Below, one piece after another: positions 35,452 to 41,935 of a stretch of DNA of 64,000 nt. The stretch is from JAPWJZ01 sp965279315 (lineage in GTDB: Bacteria; Pseudomonadota; Alphaproteobacteria; Micavibrionales; UBA2020), in contig OZ257145.1 of the NCBI GenBank assembly GCA_965279315.1, positions 2,232,001-2,296,000 of the forward strand, given 5' to 3'. The notes beneath the pieces are model-generated. The model ran no database searches. It saw only the letters and a program-made list of their open reading frames with translations, and was not told where the DNA came from. The stretch's first letter is position 1. The number at the start of each line of letters is the position of its first letter. The translations under genes and the position numbers were made by a program.

Positions 35452-35712
35452 ATGTTCCTGCGCGCTGTCAGCCTCTGTGCCACGCTCGCGCTTGTCGCGT
35501 ATATGATGGTGTCCGTGCTGGGCAAGAACAGCAAGGTCGATCAGGCGATCGATTCAAACCCCGCCGTGCAGGAACAGAAAAAGGCGTTGAAAAGCGCAGG
35601 CGTGAATGCCGATGACAAGGATGCCGTTAAAAAACAGCTGGCCGACGAAGTGAAGCGTCTGGAAGAATTCCAGCATCAGGCCGACGGCCTGCAAAAAGAC
35701 GACCCGCCCTGA
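35452..35712 (+). CDS. Small single-pass membrane or lipid-facing protein
   Basis: This 86-residue product is unrecognised. An N-terminal hydrophobic helix (VSLCATLALVAYMMVSVLG) is an uncleaved anchor or signal sequence. The rest is a charged helix-forming segment (lysine, aspartate, glutamine-rich) with coiled-coil potential. GGGAAG lies before the ATG. It starts 2 bp after the deoxyribosyltransferase-like gene, so the two are probably co-transcribed. Its end abuts the convergent gene without a gap. Confidence 0.6.
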   Translation: MFLRAVSLCATLALVAYMMVSVLGKNSKVDQAIDSNPAVQEQKKALKSAGVNADDKDAVKKQLADEVKRLEEFQHQADGLQKDDPP

Positions 35713-36525
35713 TTACAGGTTAAAGCCCGGCTTCTTCGGCGGCTTCGGCGCATCGTCCTGCACTGCAGGTTTTGCGGGGGGCGTCACGGCTTCATCAAAT
35801 GCTTTGGACAGTTTGAAATCGCCATCATCCGCGCTCACACGACCGATTTTTTTCGATCCGCCCGATGACAGGCGCGCCGTGCTGTGCGCCAGCTGTATTT
35901 TCATCGAACCGCCCGCATTCGCCCGCGCACCCGCGCCGATGGCGCCGATATGCATCGACCCGCCGGAATTGACCGTACTGTTACCGCCGATTTCACCGAC
36001 ATGCATCGATCCACCGGAAGTGACGCCCGCGCCGCTGCCGATGTTTTCGGCATGAAAACTGCCGCCGGAACGCGACGACAGGTCGTTGCCGGTGTCGTTC
36101 AGGTGCACGCTGCCATCGGCGCGTGCCTGCAGTTTGTCGCCGGCATCGCCCTTGATCTCAAGCGCGCCATCGGTCACCAAATTTACGCGCGCGCCTGCGT
36201 CACCATCAATGGTGATGCCTGAAAGCCCTGATTGCACCTTCGAGCCGCCGCCAGAAATGACGCGGCCATTCACGATCACGCGGCCGCCAACCAGATCGCC
36301 ACTGATGACGACATTATTGCTGCCTGAAATTGAAATCGAATTGCCGCCGCCATTCGCCGTCACGCGCGCATCGTCGCCGACATTGCCCGTCACATGGATG
36401 CCGCCATCGGTGATGGTGACCGTCGCGCCAGCGCCGATGCTGCCGTTCAATTCCAGCGAGCCTTTGTGCTTGAACACTTCGCCGGAGGCGATGTCGCGGG
36501 TGAGGGTGGTGATGCCGTTGGTCAT
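35713..36525 (-). CDS. Glycine-rich beta-solenoid-like repeat protein
   Basis: This 270-residue protein is built from short glycine/serine/asparagine-rich repeats. Early repeats resemble GSIGAGATVTITDGGIHVTGN, and later ones follow the pattern GGSMHVGEIGGNSTVNS / GGSMHIGAIGAGARANA / GGSMKIQLAHSTARLS. This periodicity suggests a right-handed beta-helix, as in bactofilin-like or DUF342-like scaffolds, but no specific family is recognised. The C-terminal 40 residues are proline/lysine-rich. There is no signal peptide. I set the start at 36525, where GAGG is five bases upstream; an in-frame ATG at 36576 lacks a ribosome-binding site. Confidence 0.75.
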   Translation of the reverse strand: MTNGITTLTRDIASGEVFKHKGSLELNGSIGAGATVTITDGGIHVTGNVGDDARVTANGGGNSISISGSNNVVISGDLVGGRVIVNGRVISGGGSKVQSGLSGITIDGDAGARVNLVTDGALEIKGDAGDKLQARADGSVHLNDTGNDLSSRSGGSFHAENIGSGAGVTSGGSMHVGEIGGNSTVNSGGSMHIGAIGAGARANAGGSMKIQLAHSTARLSSGGSKKIGRVSADDGDFKLSKAFDEAVTPPAKPAVQDDAPKPPKKPGFNL

Positions 36526-36613
36526 GGAAACCTCGTGATGTGCAATAGGACGCGATGATGCCACAGGCGTTTTCATAAACCAAGCAATATTTGAAAACCG
36601 TCAAATGGCTAAC

Positions 36614-36630
36614 TGACTGAAATACAGTCA
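36614..36630. promoter_or_regulatory. palindrome in divergent intergenic region, possible operator
   Basis: TGACTG-AAATA-CAGTCA, a perfect 6-bp inverted repeat with a 5-bp centre, lies between the divergent repeat-protein and Nudix genes. It has the size of a small dimeric repressor site. Confidence 0.3.
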
Positions 36631-36706
36631 TAAATTATCTGGCCAAAACCGCTGGCCGCGCCTTGCCACATCCGGTAAAAACAATCATTCACATCAAAGG
36701 CAGCAC

Positions 36707-37786
36707 ATGAGCGACCCCACGCAATTGCCCAAAAAGTTCTCCGCGACAGAAGGCGCCGGCATCCTTGTGCTGGCGCGCGATACGGGGCGGCTGATGGCGT
36801 TGAAACGCTCCGACCATGTGAAGCAGGGGCGCACCTGGGCGCTGGCGGGTGGCTTGCTCGATCCCGGCGAGACGCCTGCGCATGGCGCGGCGCGGGAATT
36901 CCGCGAAGAAACAAATTATCAGGGCAAGGATTTCGACCTCATCCCGCTGGCCGAATTCAGGCAGAACGGGTTCACCTATAACAACTACCTTGCCGTCGTC
37001 GATCACGAATTCGCGCCCGACCTCGACCATGAAAACGAGGGCTTCAAATGGGTCGACAGTTTGCAGGACTGGCCCGAACCTGCGCATTTCGGCATCACGT
37101 ACCTGATGAACGATGCCGACAGCATGGCGATTGTGAATGCCGAGCAGAAGGCAATCAGGGGCACGCTGAAAAATCCCGTCATGCCGGTTTATCCGCCCGT
37201 GCTGTTCCATGTCGAGCCGAACCAGCAAAAAGGCGACCCGATCAAGCCGCATAACGGCATCATCCACGCCGCCGAAAACCCGCGCATGGCCATCGCCAGC
37301 CTGTTCCCGAAACAGCATCGCATCGCGACGACCGGTCTTGATTGCGAAGACGTCGTAGTGATTATCGAAGACCGCGACAGCTTCCTGAAAAATGTAAAAT
37401 TCGAAGGCTTCGTCAGCATGCATCCCGGCGACCTGTTCACGCAGAAAACCCCGGGCAGCACGCATTGGGTATCAGGCGATGCACCGCCCATGCGAGGCCG
37501 TGGTTTCTTCGACAAAATCCGCAGCCTTGACGATGCGATGCTGTATGGCTTGCATGTGTTGTTCACGCCCGCGCCGGTCAGCGCGGCGGAAAAAGACAAA
37601 ATCCGCGCCGCTGCCGCAACGCCCGACGGCATCAAGAAAATGGTCGCCGATGGTACGCTGGTCTACGAAAACGCCGCGCGCAATATCCATGTCTCGCCAC
37701 AACTAAACCCCGATATGGCAGGCACCGAGACGAAGAACAAAGTCCCCTTCGTGCGCATCTTCCGCGCCAAGCCCCCGCAACAATAA
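36707..37786 (+). CDS. Nudix hydrolase fused to an unrecognised C-terminal domain
   Basis: This 359-residue protein has two parts. Residues about 14-135 are a Nudix domain; the Nudix box runs from G49 to Y71 with E55, R63, E64, E67 and E68 in place, and N70 replaces the usual glycine. Nudix enzymes cleave nucleoside diphosphates linked to another group. The C-terminal 200 residues share motifs with the protein at 33835: a DVVVIIEDRD strand, a GFVSMHPG block, and MVADGTLVYENAARNI near the end. The start has AAAGG upstream. A strong terminator follows. The fusion suggests the C-terminal domain also handles a nucleotide-derived ligand (inference). Confidence 0.85.
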   Translation: MSDPTQLPKKFSATEGAGILVLARDTGRLMALKRSDHVKQGRTWALAGGLLDPGETPAHGAAREFREETNYQGKDFDLIPLAEFRQNGFTYNNYLAVVDHEFAPDLDHENEGFKWVDSLQDWPEPAHFGITYLMNDADSMAIVNAEQKAIRGTLKNPVMPVYPPVLFHVEPNQQKGDPIKPHNGIIHAAENPRMAIASLFPKQHRIATTGLDCEDVVVIIEDRDSFLKNVKFEGFVSMHPGDLFTQKTPGSTHWVSGDAPPMRGRGFFDKIRSLDDAMLYGLHVLFTPAPVSAAEKDKIRAAAATPDGIKKMVADGTLVYENAARNIHVSPQLNPDMAGTETKNKVPFVRIFRAKPPQQ

Positions 37787-37790
37787 AGAA

Positions 37791-37823
37791 AAGACCCTTC
37801 CGGGGTCAGGCCGGAAGGGTCTT
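37791..37823. terminator. bidirectional hairpin terminator
   Basis: A perfect 13-bp stem, AAGACCCTTCCGG (37791-37803) with CCGGAAGGGTCTT (37811-37823), and a 7-nt loop, between the convergent Nudix and hsp20 genes. Confidence 0.75.
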
Positions 37824-37857
37824 GCCAGTCTTCGGTTGTGTGTAGTCGAAGCGTTAT

Positions 37858-38319
37858 TTAGTTCGCTTTTTTACCGTCAATCACGGGCGCGGCAGCGCCC
37901 TTGATCTCGATCTTGCGCGGCTTTTTCGCCTCCGGCACTTCGCGGACGAGTGCGATGGTGAGCAAGCCGTTATCAATCCCCGCATCCGCCACGCGGATAT
38001 GGTCGGCCAGCTGGAAGCGGCGTTCGAACGCGCGCTCCGCAATGCCACGATGCAGGTATACTGTGCCTTCTGCCTCTTCACGCGGCACCGCGCGGCCCTG
38101 TACGACCAGCTGGTTTTCCTTTGCCACAATGTCGAGATCTTCGGCGCGGAAACCCGCGACCGCCATCGTGATGCGGTAATTGTCTTCATCCAGCTTCACG
38201 ATGTTGTAGGGCGGATAGGCCGTGCCAGTATCGGCGACGAGGCTGTTTTCCAGCATCTGCGACAGGCGGTCGAAACCGACGGTGGAACGGAAGAGGGGCG
38301 TGAAATCGAGTGCGTGCAT
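37858..38319 (-). CDS. Hsp20 family small heat-shock protein
   Basis: ATP-independent holdase chaperone of 153 residues. The alpha-crystallin domain spans about 33-125, beginning YPPYNIVKLDEDNYRITMAVAGF and including LVVQGRA and the end strand NGLLTIAL, matching the IbpA type. The C-terminal tail is lysine-rich. The start at 38319 has AAGGAGG eight bases upstream; that ribosome-binding site is inside a ROSE-like hairpin. An upstream in-frame TTG at 38340 lies in that hairpin and is rejected. Confidence 0.95.
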   Translation of the reverse strand: MHALDFTPLFRSTVGFDRLSQMLENSLVADTGTAYPPYNIVKLDEDNYRITMAVAGFRAEDLDIVAKENQLVVQGRAVPREEAEGTVYLHRGIAERAFERRFQLADHIRVADAGIDNGLLTIALVREVPEAKKPRKIEIKGAAAPVIDGKKAN

Positions 38320-38321
38320 GT

Positions 38322-38383
38322 TGATATCCTCCTTGAGCAATATCAGTCTATGTTAAGACAGGCCGCAATAACGCGCGCCTGCC
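38322..38383 (-). ncRNA. ROSE-like RNA thermometer in the hsp20 leader
   Basis: On the minus-strand transcript, TGATAT (38345-38340) pairs with ATATCA (38327-38322). Inside, TGCTC pairs against GAGG with one bulged G, so AAGGAGG (38334-38328) is trapped next to a short AAG loop. The TTGCT element facing the ribosome-binding site with a bulged G is the signature of ROSE thermometers. A second stem upstream pairs GGCAGGC (38383-38377) with GCCTGTC (38363-38357, one G-U). The leader is about 110 nt if the heat-shock promoter is used. Confidence 0.65.
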
Positions 38384-38438
38384 GGGGGACTGTCAGCAGC
38401 CCCGTCATGGGCACCGCTCGTCCTCCTTGCGCTCTTTC

Positions 38439-38468
38439 TACGGGGCGGGCTGGCAGGTGGATCACAAG
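38439..38468 (-). promoter_or_regulatory. sigma32-type heat-shock promoter of hsp20
   Basis: Reading the minus strand, CTTGTGA (38468-38462) is followed after 16 bp by CCCCGTA (38445-38439), close to the heat-shock consensus. It lies about 120 bp before the hsp20 start. Confidence 0.6.
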
Positions 38469-38480
38469 AAAAATGCCAAA

Positions 38481-38519
38481 AATAAAACCGCCCGGGCTTG
38501 CGCACCGGGCGGTTTTATT
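38481..38519 (-). terminator. Rho-independent terminator of rpmE
   Basis: A perfect 15-bp inverted repeat (38481-38495 with 38505-38519) around a 9-nt loop. On the minus strand the stem ends in TTTTATTTTT. It lies 17 bp after the rpmE stop. Confidence 0.85.
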
Positions 38520-38535
38520 AAATCTTTGAAAAAGC

Positions 38536-38892
38536 TTACTTCTTTTTCGCTTCTTTTGCGGCCTTGATGGGGGCGGCAGCTTCAGCGGCAGGAGCGGCGG
38601 CGGCGGCAGCAGCTGCGGCGCCTTTTTTCGCTTCTGCGCCTTTTTCAAGCGCTGCGTTTGCGGTTTCAGCCGCTGCAACGCCGAGGCCTGCGTATTTGTT
38701 GCCGAACTTGGCAAGGCGGCCTTTTTCCATCACCTTCGCGGTGCCACCGGTCCAGGCCGGGTGGTTCAGGGGGTCGATGTCGAGACGCATAACGTCGCCA
38801 TCTTTGCCCATCGTGGAACGGATGGTGTGTTCCGAGCCATCGGTCATGATCATTTTGAGGGTATTGTATTGCGGGTGGATTTTCTCTTTCAT
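38536..38892 (-). CDS. rpmE: 50S ribosomal protein L31 with C-terminal extension
   Basis: Large-subunit protein of 118 residues. The first 70 or so (MKEKIHPQYNTLKMIMTDGSEH, RSTMGKDGDVMRLDIDPLNHPAWTGG) match alphaproteobacterial L31 without the zinc cysteines. The family is usually about 75 residues; here about 45 extra residues form an Ala-rich, Lys-ended tail (eight or more alanines in a row, then KAAKEAKKK). The tail is in frame up to a strong terminator. Similar basic Ala-rich tails occur on other alphaproteobacterial ribosomal proteins. Confidence 0.93.
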   Translation of the reverse strand: MKEKIHPQYNTLKMIMTDGSEHTIRSTMGKDGDVMRLDIDPLNHPAWTGGTAKVMEKGRLAKFGNKYAGLGVAAAETANAALEKGAEAKKGAAAAAAAAAPAAEAAAPIKAAKEAKKK

Positions 38893-39041
38893 AGCCGTCA
38901 GCTCCTAGGAAAACTTTTGCAGGCAGCCGTCCGAAAGCGGATAGCGCCACAGGTTGCAGTTTTTACCGTCATTACGCGTAATATGCAAGCAATTTATTGA
39001 CTTTGCCGGACATTCGTTCAATCTCACGTCCAGACGCTGTT

Positions 39042-39070
39042 TTGCCTCAAAAACACTATTTACATAATAT
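39042..39070 (+). promoter_or_regulatory. sigma70-type promoter of the ABC exporter gene
   Basis: TTGCCT (39042-39047), 17-bp spacer and TAATAT (39065-39070), 31 bp before the ATG at 39102. It lies inside an open upstream extension of the frame, which supports the later start. Confidence 0.5.
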
Positions 39071-39101
39071 TAAAAACAGGCAAGCGGCGGTGGAGCAGGG
39101 A

Positions 39102-40883
39102 ATGGACGAGCAAATCGAAAATCTACGCGTGGACAAGGGGGTAGAGAAGCCCCTGAAGTTCCTCTGGCCGCTATTGTGGCCCTATCGCTACCTGCTGGCG
39201 GGCGGCATCGCGGGCATGTCCATTTCGGCAGTCCTGACCCTCGCGGTCGGCTGGGGGCTGAAGGGAATCGTCGACAAGGCCTTTGCGGCGGGCAGCGATG
39301 CCTACCTGAACAATGCCCTGTCCATCCTCGCCGTCGTTGTCATCATCATGGCGGCGTCCACCTATATGCGGCTGCGGCTGGTCTATCTGGTGGCGGAGCG
39401 GGTGATCCGCGACCTGCGGGCCAAAATTTACAAACATCTCCTGACCCTCGACCCCGCCTTTTTCGAACAGAACAAGACCGGCGACCAGGTTTCGCGCATC
39501 AATGCCGATACCAGCATTTTGCAAATCGTCATCACGACCAACCTGCCGATGGCGTTCCGCCATTCGTTAATGCTGACAGGCGGTTTGGTCATGCTCTGCG
39601 TCGTCAGCCCGTCGATGACGGGGGTGGTGATGCTGGCCGTGCCGGTGGTGCTGGGGCCGCTGCTGTGGTTCGGCCGCCGCGTGCGCGCCAAATCGCGCGA
39701 CACCCAGACGCGCGTGGGCGATGTGGGGTCGTACAGCCTTGAAACATTGCAGGGCATCCAGACGATCCAGTCTTTCGGTTACGAAGACGCCGCATCGTCG
39801 CATTTCAGTGCGCTGGCCGATCAGGTTTACAAAACCGCGCTGCGTTATATCCATACCCGCGCCATCCTGATTGCCTGGGTCATCTCGACGGTCTTCGGCG
39901 CGATCGGCGTGGTGCTGTGGTATGGCGGGCATAAGGTTTTGACAGGTTCCATGTCGGCAGGCGAATTGTCGGCATTCATATTCTATGTCGCCATCGTGGC
40001 GGGGGCGGTGACGGCTGTCAGCGAGTCCCTGAGTGATTTCAACCGCGCCGCCGGCGCTGCCGACCGCATCGCGGGCATCCTCGAAGCCGCACCTGTGGTG
40101 AAAACGCCTGCCGTGCCGAAACTTCTGCCGGAAAAAATCGCGGGCAGCATTGCGTTCGATAACGTCAGTTTCAGCTATCCCACGCGCCCCGGCCAGCACG
40201 CGCTGCATGGCGTGACATTCAACATCGCCCCCGGGGAAATCGTGGCGCTGGTGGGACCCAGCGGCGCGGGCAAAACAACCACCTTCCAGCTGCTCCAGCG
40301 TTTCTACGACCCGCAGCAAGGGCGCGTGACGATAGATGGCATCGACCTTGCCGAATGCGACCCGCGCGATGCGCGTAAACATTTGAGCGTCGTGTCGCAA
40401 GACCCCGCCGTATTCTCGCTCTCGATTGCCGACAACATCCGCGTGGCAAAACCCGCGGCGACCGATGCCGAAGTGAAGCGCGCCGCCGAACTGGCGCAGG
40501 CCGATGAATTTATCCTGAAACTGCCGCAGGGGTACAACACGCTTGTGGGTGAACGCGGCAACCGTCTTTCCGGCGGGCAGAAACAACGCATCGCCATCGC
40601 GCGTGCCATCCTGAAGGATTCCAAAATCCTGCTGCTGGACGAAGCGACCTCCGCCCTCGATGCTGCCAACGAAATCGCCGTCCACAAGGCGCTGCGCAAC
40701 CTGATGGAAGGCCGCACGACCCTGATTATCGCGCACCGCCTCTCCACCGTGCAGAACGCGGGAAATATCATCGTAATGGATCAGGGTGGCGTGGTGGCGC
40801 AGGGCACGCATGCGCAACTGTTCGAGCAGGAAGGTGTCTATAAACACCTCGCCGCCTTGCAGATGGATCTGAACGCAAGTTAG
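39102..40883 (+). CDS. ABC exporter, MsbA-like half transporter
   Basis: Membrane exporter half-molecule of 593 residues working as a dimer. About six transmembrane helices fill residues 20-310 (LLAGGIAGMSISAVLTLAVGWG is the first). The ATPase domain follows: Walker A GPSGAGKTT near 385, signature LSGGQKQRIAIARA near 490, Walker B ILLLDEATSALD and the H-loop IAHRLSTV. This is the lipid/multidrug exporter type, and an envelope lipid is a reasonable guess. The start at 39102 has GGAG six bases upstream; a TTG start at 38997 would place the promoter inside the gene. The 3' end overlaps the convergent PAP2 gene by 4 bp. Confidence 0.92.
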   Translation: MDEQIENLRVDKGVEKPLKFLWPLLWPYRYLLAGGIAGMSISAVLTLAVGWGLKGIVDKAFAAGSDAYLNNALSILAVVVIIMAASTYMRLRLVYLVAERVIRDLRAKIYKHLLTLDPAFFEQNKTGDQVSRINADTSILQIVITTNLPMAFRHSLMLTGGLVMLCVVSPSMTGVVMLAVPVVLGPLLWFGRRVRAKSRDTQTRVGDVGSYSLETLQGIQTIQSFGYEDAASSHFSALADQVYKTALRYIHTRAILIAWVISTVFGAIGVVLWYGGHKVLTGSMSAGELSAFIFYVAIVAGAVTAVSESLSDFNRAAGAADRIAGILEAAPVVKTPAVPKLLPEKIAGSIAFDNVSFSYPTRPGQHALHGVTFNIAPGEIVALVGPSGAGKTTTFQLLQRFYDPQQGRVTIDGIDLAECDPRDARKHLSVVSQDPAVFSLSIADNIRVAKPAATDAEVKRAAELAQADEFILKLPQGYNTLVGERGNRLSGGQKQRIAIARAILKDSKILLLDEATSALDAANEIAVHKALRNLMEGRTTLIIAHRLSTVQNAGNIIVMDQGGVVAQGTHAQLFEQEGVYKHLAALQMDLNAS

Positions 40884-41935
40884 GCGCGCGGTACGGCGAG
40901 TTTATAACGCTTCACGGCCCAGCTGCTGAAGAACCACACCATCGGCGTCATGATCATCGAGGCATAACCGTCCACGGCGTAATGCCAGTTCAGCGTGACG
41001 GACCCGACCATGATGACCGCCAGATAGAAATAGCTGGCCCAGCGCGCCACGCGCCCATAATGACGCCCCAGCAACGCGAAGACGACGGCCATGGCGACAT
41101 GGATGCTGGGGAAGGCGGAAATGCCGTTGATGATGCCGCCCTTGCCCTGCGCATGGTTTTCCCACAGCACGTTCTTGAAGGCGAGTGCGTTCACGCCTTG
41201 CGTTTTGTCGAGATGGTCAAGGAATGCCATCTGCGCGTCATAGGGATTGGGCAGCGACGACACATACTGGAAATAGCAAGGGCCCGCCGAAGATGCCGCC
41301 AGCGCGATCACGGTGCCCAGCACGATCCAGACGATGTAATAGCACAGGAAAAATGTCGCGCGCAGTTCAGGGGATTTAGACGCAAAGGCCTGCTGCAGAA
41401 TGACGAAAAGGTTTATCAGCAGCCAGAAGGTGTAAAGGAAATCGATGGCATAGATCACGGCCGCATTTGAAAAAATCGGCGCGATGAATTCCCACGGCGT
41501 CTTGCCGAAATGGATTGCGCGGTCGGCCCGCATCAATGTTTCATCCGCCCAGAAGGGCACGAAATCGGTGAAGCTGGTCTTGAAGGTCAGGAAAACGGAA
41601 TGGAAAAACAGCGTGACCACGACAAGCAGGAACCCGGAGATCACGAAATCGCGGTGGTAAAAACGCGCCAGCTTGTCCTTCACGCTGCGCGGCCAGCCGA
41701 GATACAGCAGTGCGAACATGATGATCGCGATCGGCTGGAATAGCAGGCTGATATAGGCGAACAGCGTGAATTCGATGCCGCGCCCGTTGAACATTGCGAA
41801 AGCGACGGTGGAATAGGCCACGAACAGCGCGGCAATAATGCGGAAGATCGGCGTTGACGCGGCAAGTTTCAGTTCGGGCGATATTTGCGCCCAAAGGCGG
41901 GCAGCAAAGGATGCTGCTTTACCGGGGGCAGGCAT
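40880..41935 (-). CDS. PAP2-superfamily integral membrane protein
   Basis: Multi-pass inner-membrane protein of 351 residues with about eight hydrophobic segments. SAFPSIHVAMA near residue 270 and LNWHYAVDGYAS near 318 supply the PAP2 motifs (catalytic His pair and Asp) of lipid phosphatases and inositol-phosphoryl transferases. The long N-terminal membrane part resembles the Aur1/Ipt1-like PAP2_3 branch. It would act on a phosphorylated lipid at the membrane surface. It overlaps the OmpA-like gene by one base (TGATG-type junction), so the two are co-translated. Confidence 0.85.
   Translation of the reverse strand: MPAPGKAASFAARLWAQISPELKLAASTPIFRIIAALFVAYSTVAFAMFNGRGIEFTLFAYISLLFQPIAIIMFALLYLGWPRSVKDKLARFYHRDFVISGFLLVVVTLFFHSVFLTFKTSFTDFVPFWADETLMRADRAIHFGKTPWEFIAPIFSNAAVIYAIDFLYTFWLLINLFVILQQAFASKSPELRATFFLCYYIVWIVLGTVIALAASSAGPCYFQYVSSLPNPYDAQMAFLDHLDKTQGVNALAFKNVLWENHAQGKGGIINGISAFPSIHVAMAVVFALLGRHYGRVARWASYFYLAVIMVGSVTLNWHYAVDGYASMIMTPMVWFFSSWAVKRYKLAVPRA

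Noticed and set aside
38997..39101. 35-residue N-terminal extension of the ABC exporter from a TTG
   Set aside because: A promoter lies inside it and the ATG at 39102 has a well-placed GGAG.
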